A DNA stretch of 64,000 bases from Microbacterium karelineae (lineage in GTDB: Bacteria; Actinomycetota; Actinomycetes; Actinomycetales; Microbacteriaceae), in the NCBI RefSeq assembly GCF_009745985.1, contig NZ_WFIX01000191.1:434001-498000 (forward strand), in the 5' to 3' direction. A program made the translations under genes and the position numbers. Shown piece after piece: positions 37,017-45,522 of this stretch. Below the pieces are notes generated by a model, which saw only the letters and a program-made list of their open reading frames with translations, ran no database searches and was not told the origin of the DNA. Every line of letters starts with the position of its first letter. Within the stretch, counting starts at the first letter, position 1.

Positions 37017-38438
37017 ATGACCCCCACCACACCGGAACACGTCGACGAGCTGTGCCGGCACGCGGCCCGCGCCTTCGCCGAGACCCGCCGCGCCGACGAC
37101 GCCACGCGCGCCGCCTGGCTGCGGGCGGGCGCCGACGCGCTCGACGCCGCCGCGGACGAGCTCGTCACGATCGCCGACGACGAGACCCGCCTGGGATCCC
37201 CGCGGCTGCCGGGCGAGCTGAAGCGCACGACGAACCAGCTGCGCCTGTTCGCCGACGTCGTCACGGAGGGCTCGTATCTCGAGGCGACGATCGACCATCC
37301 GAACCCCGATACGGTGCCCCCGATCCCCGATCTGCGCCGGATGCTGCGCCCCCTCGGCCCCGTCGCCGTGTTCGCGGCCTCGAACTTCCCGTTCGCGTTC
37401 TCGGTTGCAGGCGGAGACACGGCGTCGGCCCTCGCGGTCGGCTGCCCCGTGATCGTGAAGGCGCACTCCGGCCACCCGACGCTGTCGCGGCACGTGTTCG
37501 AGATCCTCGAGCGGGCGCTGCGCGAGGCGGGCGCCCCCGACGGGATCCTCGGCCTCGTCGACGGACGCGCGGCGGGCGTCGCCCTCGCCGAGCATCCCGC
37601 GATCACGGCCGTCGGCTTCACGGGATCCATCCCCGGCGGGCGCGCGATCCACGACGCCGTCGCGGCGCGGCCCGCGCCGATCCCCTTCTTCGGCGAGCTC
37701 GGCTCGCTGAACCCCGTCGTCGTCACGGCCGCGGCGGACCGCGCCCGCGGCGCGGCGCTCGCGGAGGGGCTCGCGGGCTCGTTCCAGCTCGGCGTCGGCC
37801 AGTTCTGCACGAAGCCGGGCGTCGTGTTCGTGCCCCGGGGATCCGCTCTCGAGGGCGCGATCGCCGGACACGTCGGGGACGCGGGCCGGATGCTGACCGA
37901 TCGGATCGCGGACGGCTTCGCCGCGGGCGCGGCGCGCGTGCGCGAGGTGCCGGGGGTCGACGCCGTCGCCGCGGGCGAGGGATCCCTCGTCGCGGCCTGC
38001 GATGCATCGACGCTCGCGGCGCACGCCGAGGTGCTGCTCGAGGAGGTCTTCGGGCCTTTCACACTGCTCGTCCGATACGCCGACGAACAGGAGCTGCTCG
38101 GCGGCCTCGCACTCATGGAGGGCAATCTCACGGCGACGCTGCACGCCGAGGACGACGACGACGTCGACGCCGTGCTCGCCGCCCTCGAGGAGCTCGCCGG
38201 TCGCGTCCTGTTCACGGGATGGCCGACGGGCGTGGCCGTGAGCTGGGCCCAGCACCACGGCGGCCCCTGGCCGGCGACGACGAGCCAGCACACCTCGGTC
38301 GGCGCCACTGCGGTGCGCCGCTTCCTCCGCCCCATCGCGTACCAGGAGGCCCCGGAGCGGGCGCTGCCGCCCGCGCTGCGCGAGTCGAACCCGCTCGGCA
38401 TCCCCCGCCGCGTCGACGGCGCGCTCGTGCTGCCGTAG
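37017..38438 (+). CDS. Aldehyde dehydrogenase, probable 2,5-dioxopentanoate (alpha-ketoglutarate semialdehyde) dehydrogenase
   Basis: A 473-residue NAD(P)+ aldehyde dehydrogenase. The catalytic cysteine is C264 in QFCTKPG and the general base E227 in FFGELGS; FAASNFPFAFS forms part of the cofactor pocket. The FGELGSLNP/QFCTKPG combination is that of the semialdehyde dehydrogenases used in aldarate and hydroxyproline catabolism. It would turn the KdgD product into 2-oxoglutarate, completing the route to the TCA cycle. A 39-bp gap separates it from the cycloisomerase gene. It ends at a two-way terminator. Confidence 0.88.
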   Translation: MTPTTPEHVDELCRHAARAFAETRRADDATRAAWLRAGADALDAAADELVTIADDETRLGSPRLPGELKRTTNQLRLFADVVTEGSYLEATIDHPNPDTVPPIPDLRRMLRPLGPVAVFAASNFPFAFSVAGGDTASALAVGCPVIVKAHSGHPTLSRHVFEILERALREAGAPDGILGLVDGRAAGVALAEHPAITAVGFTGSIPGGRAIHDAVAARPAPIPFFGELGSLNPVVVTAAADRARGAALAEGLAGSFQLGVGQFCTKPGVVFVPRGSALEGAIAGHVGDAGRMLTDRIADGFAAGAARVREVPGVDAVAAGEGSLVAACDASTLAAHAEVLLEEVFGPFTLLVRYADEQELLGGLALMEGNLTATLHAEDDDDVDAVLAALEELAGRVLFTGWPTGVAVSWAQHHGGPWPATTSQHTSVGATAVRRFLRPIAYQEAPERALPPALRESNPLGIPRRVDGALVLP

Positions 38439-38450
38439 CTTCCCCCTTTT

Positions 38451-38507
38451 CCACGAGTCTTCACCGAGTCCTCTGCGAATCAACGCGGACTCGGTGAGGA
38501 CTTGTGG
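38451..38507. terminator. Bidirectional terminator
   Basis: Two 21-nt arms (38451-38471 and 38487-38507) pair at 19 positions plus G-T pairs across a 15-nt loop, between the convergent dehydrogenase and ROK genes. A CCCCCTTTT run precedes it. Confidence 0.8.
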
Positions 38508-38516
38508 ACTCGCGGC

Positions 38517-39680
38517 TCAGCCGGCGAGCGGGTCGGCCACGACGCGCTCGAAGACGCGCTCGGCCGCGCCGATGAGGAGCCGGTCGCGGCCGAGTGCGGC
38601 GGCGCGGATCTCGAGGTTCTCCGCCGGGGCCTCGAGCATGTGCGCGCGCACGCCCGCGTCGAAGTCCTCGGCCGCCGTCCCCCGCAGCGTCGCGAGGAAG
38701 CCGCCCAGCACGATCATCGACGGGTTGAGCACGTTGGCGGCGTTCGCGAGCGTCGCCTGCAGGATCCGCCGCTGCCGCTCGACCTCCTCGGCGACGTCGT
38801 CATGCGCCGCGGCGAGCGCGGAGGCGAGCGCCTCGTCGTCGCCGCCCGGCAGGCCGACGGCCGCGAGGAGCCGGCTGCGGTTCACCTCGTCCTCGAGCAC
38901 GCCGCCCGGAGCGCGGCGATCGCCGTCGACGCTGAGGCTCGGCTGATTCTGACCCCACTCGCCCGCGTAGCCGCCGGCGCCGCCGACGCCCGCGCCGCGC
39001 AGGATGACCCCGCCGCCGATGCCGCTCGCGCCGCCGTTGAGGTAGACGACGTCGTGGTGGTCGCGCGCCGCGCCGAACAGCCACTCCGCGACGGCGCCGA
39101 GCGAGGCGTCGTTGCCGACCGCGGCATCCAGCCCCGTCGCCTCGGCGATGGGGCGGGCGAGGTCGACGTCGCGCCACGCGAGGTGAGGGGCGTTCCGGAC
39201 GATCCCGTCCGAGGCGCGCACGAGCCCGGGAACGGCGGCGCCGACGCCGATGGTGCGCGCGCCGCGCAGCGGCCCGGCCCGCCAGCCGTCGAGGATCGCC
39301 GCGACCCGCGAGGCCGTCTCGTCGGGCGTCAGCAGATGCCCGACCTCCTCGCGCACGCGCAGGCGCACGGATCCGCCGAGCGAGACCGCGCCCACCTCGA
39401 GCGCGTCGACCTCGGGGTTCACTGCGATCGCGACGACATCGGCCGACGGCACCACGACGGGCGACGGGCGCCCGACGCGGCGGGTGGGGTCCGGCTCCCG
39501 CTCGGACACGAGGTCGCTGCCCGCGAGCGTGACGACGAGATCCGCGATCGTCGAGCGGTTCAGGCCCGTCTGCTGGGTGAGTGCCGCCCGTGAGATGGCG
39601 CCGGCGTGGTGCACGAGGCGCAGCACCGTCCCGAGGTTGGCGCGCCTGACGCCCTCGACATTGGATCCGCGCATCGGCAT
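38517..39680 (-). CDS. ROK-family transcriptional regulator
   Basis: A 387-residue protein. The N-terminal winged helix (NLGTVLRLVHHAGAISRAALTQQTGLNRSTIADLV) is followed by a sugar-kinase-like ROK domain with GVGAAVPGLV, NGGASGIGGGVILRG and GYAGEWGQ. The zinc-binding cysteine cluster of classical NagC/Mlc proteins is not seen; the region after GYAGEWGQ reads NQPSLSVDGDRRAPGG. It probably responds to a sugar, but the target operon is unknown. The ATG at 39680 is chosen because TAGGCT ends 7 nt upstream (leaderless); a second ATG lies two codons later. Confidence 0.85.
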   Translation of the reverse strand: MPMRGSNVEGVRRANLGTVLRLVHHAGAISRAALTQQTGLNRSTIADLVVTLAGSDLVSEREPDPTRRVGRPSPVVVPSADVVAIAVNPEVDALEVGAVSLGGSVRLRVREEVGHLLTPDETASRVAAILDGWRAGPLRGARTIGVGAAVPGLVRASDGIVRNAPHLAWRDVDLARPIAEATGLDAAVGNDASLGAVAEWLFGAARDHHDVVYLNGGASGIGGGVILRGAGVGGAGGYAGEWGQNQPSLSVDGDRRAPGGVLEDEVNRSRLLAAVGLPGGDDEALASALAAAHDDVAEEVERQRRILQATLANAANVLNPSMIVLGGFLATLRGTAAEDFDAGVRAHMLEAPAENLEIRAAALGRDRLLIGAAERVFERVVADPLAG

Positions 39681-39687
39681 GTGAGCA

Positions 39688-39693
39688 AGCCTA
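39688..39693 (-). promoter_or_regulatory. -10 box TAGGCT of the ROK gene (leaderless type)
   Basis: Read on the minus strand, TAGGCT ends 7 nt before the ATG at 39680. The promoter lies in the short gap after the GH3 stop at 39712, so its -35 region overlaps that gene's end. Confidence 0.55.
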
Positions 39694-39711
39694 TCGAGAG
39701 GCGGGCCGGGC

Positions 39712-42117
39712 TCACGCGATGCGGACTCCGACCAGGCGGCTGTCCGATGCCCGCACCTCGTGCACGGGGCCCGTGAGGCGCAGCACGCGGCGCGGGGTGG
39801 CCGTGCCCTCGATCGCCGTGCGCTCCGTGGCACGCTCGTTGCTGATGACGCCGCCCGTCGTCTCGTCGGCGTCGTTCGATGTCACGCCGGCCTCGGCGTG
39901 GGATCCGACCCACACCTCGACGTCGCCCGGCTCGACGACGCGCACCATGCGGCGGTCCGAGAAGGCGAGGCGCTGGCTCGGCACGTCGAACGTCACGCGG
40001 AGCGACTGCCCCGGCGCGAGATCGACCCGCGCATAGCCGAGCAGCTGGGCGACGGGACGCGTCACCGACGCGACCACGTCGCGCGCGTACAGCTGCACGA
40101 CGTCCGCGCCCGCGACGTCCGACGTGTTCGTGACCGTCACGGACGCCTCGAACGCGCCGCCCGCCGATGCCTCGGCGTCGCAGGCGAAGCCGTCGTAGGC
40201 GAACGTCGCATAGCCGAGGCCGAAGCCGAACGGCCGCACGGGCGTCGGGTTCGTCGACGTCACGCTCGACGGCCCGCCGAGGATCGGCCGCAGATATGAG
40301 TACGGCTGCGCCCCCGCCGCGCGCGGCAGGCTGACGGGCAGGCGTCCCGACGGCGACGCGGATCCGGTGAGGATCTGCGCGATCGCCGTCCCGCCCTCCT
40401 CGCCGGGGAAGAACGACTGCAGGACGGCCCCCGGGCGGGGGGCGGATCCGTCGAGCGCCCAGTCGACCGCATAGGGGCGGCCCGTGAGGAGCACCATGAC
40501 GACGGGGGTCCCCGTCGCCGCGACGCGCTCGACGAGCTCGCGCTGCACGCCGGGCAGGTCGAGGGATGCGGTGTCGTTGCCCTCGCCGACGGATCCGCGG
40601 CCGAACAGTCCCGCCTGGTCGCCGACGACGACGATCGCGACGTCCGCGCCGGAGGCGGCGCTCACGGCCTCGTCGATCCCCGAGCGGTCCTCGCCCTCGA
40701 CCTCGCAGCCGCGTGCGAGGACGATCTCGGCGTGCGGTGCCTCGGCGGCGAGCGCCTCCGCGACGGTCGGGATCTCGAAGCCGATCTCGTGGTCGGGGTG
40801 ATGGCCGAGCACGTGGTTCGCGAACGAATAGCACCCCTGCAGCGCCTCGGGCCGGTCGGCGTTCGGGCCGATCACGGCGACGCGGTGCGCGGATCCGGCG
40901 AGCGGGAGCACGCCGTCGTTCGAGAGCATCACGACCGACTCGGCCGCGAGCCGGCGCGCGATGTCGCGGTGGCGGGGCGTGTCGAGGTCGATCTCCGACG
41001 GCGCCTCCGCGTCGAAGGCGCCGGGCTCGAGGAGGCCGAGCTCCTCCTTCTGGGCGAGCACGCGCAGGACCGCCCTGTCGACGAAGGCCTCGTCGAGGCG
41101 TCCGGAGCGCACGCGCTCGACGAGCGGCGCGAGGTAGGCGTCTCCCGACGGCAGCTCGACGTCGATGCCCGCCTCGAGCGCCCACTGCGCGGCCTCTCCG
41201 CGATCGGCGGCGACGGCGTGCATCACCTCGAGGAACGCGACGGCGAAGTAGTCGGCGACGACGACGCCGTCGAAGCCGAGCTCGTCGCGCAGCAGGCGCG
41301 TCAGCAGCTCCGGCTGCGATGCGACGGGCAGGCCGTCGATCTCGGCGTAGCTGTTCATGACGCTCTTCACGCCGCCATCGCGGATCGCCATCTCGAACGG
41401 CGGGACGAACACATCGGCGACCTCGCGGGGGCCGGCGTGGACGGGCGCGTGGTTGCGCCCGGCCTGAGACCCCGAGTAGCCGAGGAAGTGCTTGAGCGTG
41501 GCGTGCACTCCCGCGCCCTGCAGACCGCGCACGAAGGCCGTGCCGATCGTGCCGACGACGTACGGATCCTCGGCGATGCACTCGTCGACGCGCCCCCAGC
41601 GCGGGTCGCGGATGACGTCGAGCACGGGCGCGAGCCCCTGGTGCACGCCGAGCTCGCGCATCGAATCGCCGATCGAGGCCGCCATCTCCTCGACGAGGTC
41701 CGGGTCGAACGAGGCGCCCCAGGCGAGCGGCGTCGGGAACGTCGCCGCCCTCCACGCCGCGAGGCCCGTCAGGCATTCCTCGTGCACGATCGCGGGGATC
41801 CCGAGGCGCGTCTCGCGCACGAGGCGCCGCTGCTCCTCGCGCAGCCACGCCGCACGCTGTGCCGGCTCGACCGGTCGCGTGCCGTACACGCGGGTGTAGT
41901 GGCCGATGCCGTGCCTCGTGATCTCCGCGAGGGTGTGGTCGGCGTCGCTCGTGGCCATCTCATCGGCCATCGGGGCGACGACCTCGCCGCCCTGGTCGAG
42001 CCAGTAGCCGACGATCTGGGCCGCCTTCTCCTCGAGCGTCATCGCGTCGAGGATGTCCTGCACACGGTCCGACACCGTCGGCATCGCTGGCACGTCGGCC
42101 GTCTCGAGTGTGCTCAT
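39712..42117 (-). CDS. GH3 beta-glucosidase/xylosidase-type enzyme
   Basis: An 801-residue three-domain GH3 enzyme: the (beta/alpha)8 domain (about 10-340) with nucleophile D289 in GVVVADYF, the alpha/beta sandwich (about 375-600) and the C-terminal fibronectin-III-like domain (about 650-730). HEECLTG, DPRWGR and KHFLGYSGSQAGRNHAPV are substrate-pocket motifs shared with beta-xylosidases/glucosidases. There is no signal peptide. It is the last gene of an operon with two permeases and a binding protein. The start at 42117 has AGGA 7 nt upstream; an in-frame ATG at 42165 overlaps the permease stop as ATGA and could be used instead. Confidence 0.88.
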   Translation of the reverse strand: MSTLETADVPAMPTVSDRVQDILDAMTLEEKAAQIVGYWLDQGGEVVAPMADEMATSDADHTLAEITRHGIGHYTRVYGTRPVEPAQRAAWLREEQRRLVRETRLGIPAIVHEECLTGLAAWRAATFPTPLAWGASFDPDLVEEMAASIGDSMRELGVHQGLAPVLDVIRDPRWGRVDECIAEDPYVVGTIGTAFVRGLQGAGVHATLKHFLGYSGSQAGRNHAPVHAGPREVADVFVPPFEMAIRDGGVKSVMNSYAEIDGLPVASQPELLTRLLRDELGFDGVVVADYFAVAFLEVMHAVAADRGEAAQWALEAGIDVELPSGDAYLAPLVERVRSGRLDEAFVDRAVLRVLAQKEELGLLEPGAFDAEAPSEIDLDTPRHRDIARRLAAESVVMLSNDGVLPLAGSAHRVAVIGPNADRPEALQGCYSFANHVLGHHPDHEIGFEIPTVAEALAAEAPHAEIVLARGCEVEGEDRSGIDEAVSAASGADVAIVVVGDQAGLFGRGSVGEGNDTASLDLPGVQRELVERVAATGTPVVMVLLTGRPYAVDWALDGSAPRPGAVLQSFFPGEEGGTAIAQILTGSASPSGRLPVSLPRAAGAQPYSYLRPILGGPSSVTSTNPTPVRPFGFGLGYATFAYDGFACDAEASAGGAFEASVTVTNTSDVAGADVVQLYARDVVASVTRPVAQLLGYARVDLAPGQSLRVTFDVPSQRLAFSDRRMVRVVEPGDVEVWVGSHAEAGVTSNDADETTGGVISNERATERTAIEGTATPRRVLRLTGPVHEVRASDSRLVGVRIA

Positions 42118-42161
42118 CGTCTGATCCTGCTCTCTGGTCTGTGTGCGAGTCGACGGTCCGG

Positions 42162-43040
42162 TCATCCCTTCACCGCTCCCTGCAGTCCACCGACGATCCG
42201 CTTCTCGAAGAGGCTGAAGAAGATCAGCGCCGGCACCATCGACAGCGAGGTGTAGGCGAGCACGCGGGCCGTGTCGACCGAGTACTGCGAGGCGAAGCTC
42301 TGCACCCCGAGCGGCAGGGTGAACAGGTGAGAGTCGTTCAGGATGAACAGCGGCAGCATGTACGCGTTCCACGTCGTGACGAACGCGAGGATCCCGACCG
42401 TCACGACGCCGGGAAGGCTCAGCGGGACGACCATGCGCCAGAAGAAGCCGAGTCGGCCGGTGCCGTCGATCGACGCCGCCTCCTCGAGCTCCTTCGGGAT
42501 CGCCCGCAGGAACGGCACGAGGATGATGATCGTCGTCGGGAGCGCGAATGCGATCTGCGGGAGGATGATCCCGGCGAGGTTGTTCACGAGCCCGAGGTTG
42601 CGCACGAGCAGGTAGAGCGGCGTGATGGCGACCGTGACGGGAAACATGAGCCCCGCCGCGAACAGCGAGTACATCGCGCCCTTGCCGATGAAGTCGTAGC
42701 GGGCGATGACGTAGCTCGCCATGACGCCGAGCACCACGGCTCCCGCCGTCGTGCCGACGGCCGAGATCGTCGAGTTGCCCATCGCGACCCAGAAGTCGGC
42801 GCTCCCGAGCACCTCGACGTAGTTGGTCAGGACCCACGGCGCGGGGAATGCCGAGGGGTCCTCGGTGATCTGCGCGTTCGAGCGGAAGCCGCCGATGATG
42901 ATGTACAGGACGGGCCCGATGCACACCGCGACGAGGATCGTGGCGAGAAGGTACGTCCAGGGGTTGCCCCACGGCTTCCGGGGGCGCCGGGGCGAGCCGT
43001 CGCGCTTCACGGCGCGCACGGCGACGGAGGTGGCGGTCAT
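42162..43040 (-). CDS. ABC sugar importer permease, MalG type
   Basis: A 292-residue inner-membrane permease with six predicted segments. The EAA loop LEEAASIDGTGRLGFFWRMV lies at about residues 197-217, and the C-terminus EKRIVGGLQGAVKG is typical of MalG-like CUT1 permeases. It starts by ATGA overlap with the MalF-type gene. No ATPase gene is present in the operon. Confidence 0.92.
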   Translation of the reverse strand: MTATSVAVRAVKRDGSPRRPRKPWGNPWTYLLATILVAVCIGPVLYIIIGGFRSNAQITEDPSAFPAPWVLTNYVEVLGSADFWVAMGNSTISAVGTTAGAVVLGVMASYVIARYDFIGKGAMYSLFAAGLMFPVTVAITPLYLLVRNLGLVNNLAGIILPQIAFALPTTIIILVPFLRAIPKELEEAASIDGTGRLGFFWRMVVPLSLPGVVTVGILAFVTTWNAYMLPLFILNDSHLFTLPLGVQSFASQYSVDTARVLAYTSLSMVPALIFFSLFEKRIVGGLQGAVKG

Positions 43041-44044
43041 TTCGTCTTCCTTCCGCTCGGGCCCGTGACGGCGCCCGCCGTGTCGCGACGCAGGACGTAG
43101 CGCTGGTAGACGAGCGCGACGACGAGCGAGATGAGGAACAGCAGGACGGCGACGGCGTTGCCGAAGCCGTAGTTCCCGGCGAGGTGGCCGTTGAGGTACA
43201 TGTAGGTCGCCATCGTCGATGTGCCGGCCGTCGCGGCGATGTACTGGCCCCAGATGATGTTGACGAGGTCGAACAGCTGCAGGGCGCCGATCATGGACAG
43301 GAACGCCCAGATCCGGATCGTCGGGCCGAGGAGCGGCAGCGTGATGTTCCACTGCGTCTTCCAGAAGCCGGCGCCGTCGATCGCGGCGGCCTCGTACAGC
43401 TCCTCGGGGATCGACTGCAGCCCCGCGAGCATGAGGATCACGGCGAAGCCGATGTACTTCCACGTGATGATGACCATCAGTGTGCCCATGGCGACGCTCG
43501 GGTCGGCCAGCCACGACTGCTGCATCCCCTCCAGGCCGATCTTGGCGAGCATCGAGTTGATCGCGCCCGAGTCCTGCAGCATGAGCGACCAGCCTGTGCC
43601 GACGACGACCTCCGAGATCACGTAGGGCACGAAGATGAGCACGCGGATGAGCGTGCGTCCGCGCATCTTCTGGTTCATCAGCAGCGCGAACAGGATCGCG
43701 AGGGGCCCCTGGAGGATGAGCGAGGCGATCACGATGACGAAGTTGTGCAGGACGGCGTCGCGGAACGTGGGGTCCTGCAGGATCAGCGCGTAGTTCTCGA
43801 AGCCGACGAAGTCGTCCGGGAAGCCGAAGCCCTTCCAGCGGAAGAAGCCGTAGAACGCCGCCATCAGCACCGGGAAGATGACGAACGCCACGAAGATGAC
43901 GATGCCGGGGCCCGCGAGCAGGGCGATCTCGCCGCGCATCCGCCAATCGGGGCGGCGACGACGCGCCGGGGCCGACGACGTGGCGTCGGCCCCGGCGGCG
44001 GGCCCCTCCGACGTGCGCACCGCGTACGTTTCGGGGGAGGTCAT
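43037..44044 (-). CDS. ABC sugar importer permease, MalF type
   Basis: A 335-residue CUT1 permease. After a 50-residue polar N-terminus come about six membrane segments and the EAA loop YEAAAIDGAGFWKTQWNITLP at about residues 220-240. AGGAGG before the ATG at 44044 fixes the start; 11 bp separate it from the binding protein gene. Confidence 0.92.
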   Translation of the reverse strand: MTSPETYAVRTSEGPAAGADATSSAPARRRRPDWRMRGEIALLAGPGIVIFVAFVIFPVLMAAFYGFFRWKGFGFPDDFVGFENYALILQDPTFRDAVLHNFVIVIASLILQGPLAILFALLMNQKMRGRTLIRVLIFVPYVISEVVVGTGWSLMLQDSGAINSMLAKIGLEGMQQSWLADPSVAMGTLMVIITWKYIGFAVILMLAGLQSIPEELYEAAAIDGAGFWKTQWNITLPLLGPTIRIWAFLSMIGALQLFDLVNIIWGQYIAATAGTSTMATYMYLNGHLAGNYGFGNAVAVLLFLISLVVALVYQRYVLRRDTAGAVTGPSGRKTK

Positions 44045-44055
44045 GCGGAGCCTCC

Positions 44056-45333
44056 TCAGCCGCGCGCCGCGGCCTGCGTGGCCGAGTCGACCAGCTGCTC
44101 GGGCGTCCCGCTCCCGGCCAGCATCTCGACGACGGCCGCGTTCAGGGCGTTGCCGACGTTCTGGCCGAGCGAGGTGTCGAGCCACAGCACGATGTACGAG
44201 GCCTCGTTGTACGACTCCATGATCGAGGTGAGCACGGGGTCGCTCACGGCCTCCTGCGCCTCCTGCGCGACGGGGATCGCGTTGAACGCGTCGACGTACT
44301 TCTCCTGCCACTCGGGCTGGGCGATGAAGTTGAGGAACTCCTCGCACGCCTCAGACGAGTCCTGGGAGCACGAGTACCCGTCGACGCCGCCCATCATGGC
44401 GGTCGGGTCGCCGTCGCCCGCGTCGGTCGCGGGGAGCGGGAACCAGCCGAGGTCGGCGAGCGGCTCGCCCTCGGGCGTGAGGTCGGCGATGACGCCGACG
44501 TTCCAGCCGCCCATGAGCTCCATCGCCGCCTTGTGATTGGCGAGCAGGCCCGCAGAGGATCCTGCGCCCTCCTGTGCGTCGGTCGTGAGGAAGCCCTCGT
44601 TGAAGGGCTCCGTCTCGGCGAACGCCTGCAGGTTCTCCGCGGCCTCGAGCCAGCAGCCGTCGCTGAAGTCGACGTTCGCGGCGAGGTTCTCGAGCGTCTC
44701 CTGGCCGCACGCGCGGAGAGCGAACGAGTAGTACCAGTGCGCGGCGGGCCAGGCGGCCTTGGCGCCGAGCGCGATCGGCTGGATCTCGGCGGCCTTGAGC
44801 GCGTCGACGGCGTCGTTCAGCTCGTCGAAGGTCGTGGGCGTCTCGTCGATCCCGGCCTCGGCGAAGAGATCCTGGCTGTAGAAGATGCCCTCGGGGAGCA
44901 CGGATACGGGGAGGCCGTACACGGATCCTTCGATCGTGAAGGCGGTGAACGGGGCCTCGCCGTACGACGCCTTCACGTCGTCGGAGATGAGGTCGCTGAC
45001 GTCCTTGACGACGCCGGCGTCGACCATGTCGGCGAGCTTGCCGCCGCCGCGCGCCATGAACACATCGGGCATGTCGCCCGAGTTGGCGGCGGTCTGGAGC
45101 TTGCCGTCCATGTCCTCGTTCTGGATCGAGGTGATGGCGACGGCCGTTCCCGTCTCCTCCTCGAATGCGGCGGCGACCTCGTCCCAGTACTCCATACCGG
45201 GCCCCGTGGTCGAATTGTGCCAGAACGAGAGCGAGTTCTCGTCCGATCCCTCGGACCCACCCGCGCATCCGGCCAGTGCGAGGCTCGCAGCGGCGACGGT
45301 CGCGGCTGCTGCCCATGTCTTGCGCATCGTCAT
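44056..45333 (-). CDS. ABC importer solute-binding lipoprotein (family 1)
   Basis: A 425-residue binding protein. The signal peptide ends in LAGC (Cys near residue 23). The fold is that of CUT1 family 1 proteins (LSFWHNSTTGPGMEYWDEVAAAFEEETG, then GSVYGLPVSV and the late GYSCSQDSSEACEEFLNFI, with an extra Cys pair). The ligand is probably a beta-glucoside or short xylo/gluco-oligomer, because a GH3 enzyme closes the operon. GAGGAG precedes the ATG at 45333. Expression is likely controlled by the divergent LacI through the palindrome at 45429-45448. Confidence 0.9.
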   Translation of the reverse strand: MTMRKTWAAAATVAAASLALAGCAGGSEGSDENSLSFWHNSTTGPGMEYWDEVAAAFEEETGTAVAITSIQNEDMDGKLQTAANSGDMPDVFMARGGGKLADMVDAGVVKDVSDLISDDVKASYGEAPFTAFTIEGSVYGLPVSVLPEGIFYSQDLFAEAGIDETPTTFDELNDAVDALKAAEIQPIALGAKAAWPAAHWYYSFALRACGQETLENLAANVDFSDGCWLEAAENLQAFAETEPFNEGFLTTDAQEGAGSSAGLLANHKAAMELMGGWNVGVIADLTPEGEPLADLGWFPLPATDAGDGDPTAMMGGVDGYSCSQDSSEACEEFLNFIAQPEWQEKYVDAFNAIPVAQEAQEAVSDPVLTSIMESYNEASYIVLWLDTSLGQNVGNALNAAVVEMLAGSGTPEQLVDSATQAAARG

Positions 45334-45401
45334 GGCGTATCTCCTCATTGAGTGGCTCTCGCCTCTTCCCCTCCGGGCGTCCGCCGCCCGGCGCGTCATC
45401 G

Positions 45402-45448
45402 ACTCTGGCAGGATCGAACGAGGATGTCAAACGATATCGATAACGTTT
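45402..45448 (-). promoter_or_regulatory. Promoter and 20-bp operator upstream of the binding-protein operon
   Basis: On the minus strand TTGACA (45430-45425), 17 bp and CAGAGT (45407-45402, weak -10) form a promoter. Overlapping its -35 is AAACGATATCGATAACGTTT (45429-45448), palindromic at 9 of 10 paired positions. It lies between this operon and the divergent LacI gene, so it probably serves that repressor. Confidence 0.65.
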
Positions 45449-45522
45449 TCTAAACGTGACGAGGCGCCGCGCGCCGCACACCTGCGGGCACAGGGCGGTC
45501 GCGGCGATAACGTAGGGAGACC

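Noticed and set aside
35391-38483. 1030-codon frame antisense to kdgD, the cycloisomerase and the dehydrogenase
   Set aside because: Three well-defined enzymes occupy the other strand; the antisense product has no recognisable fold.
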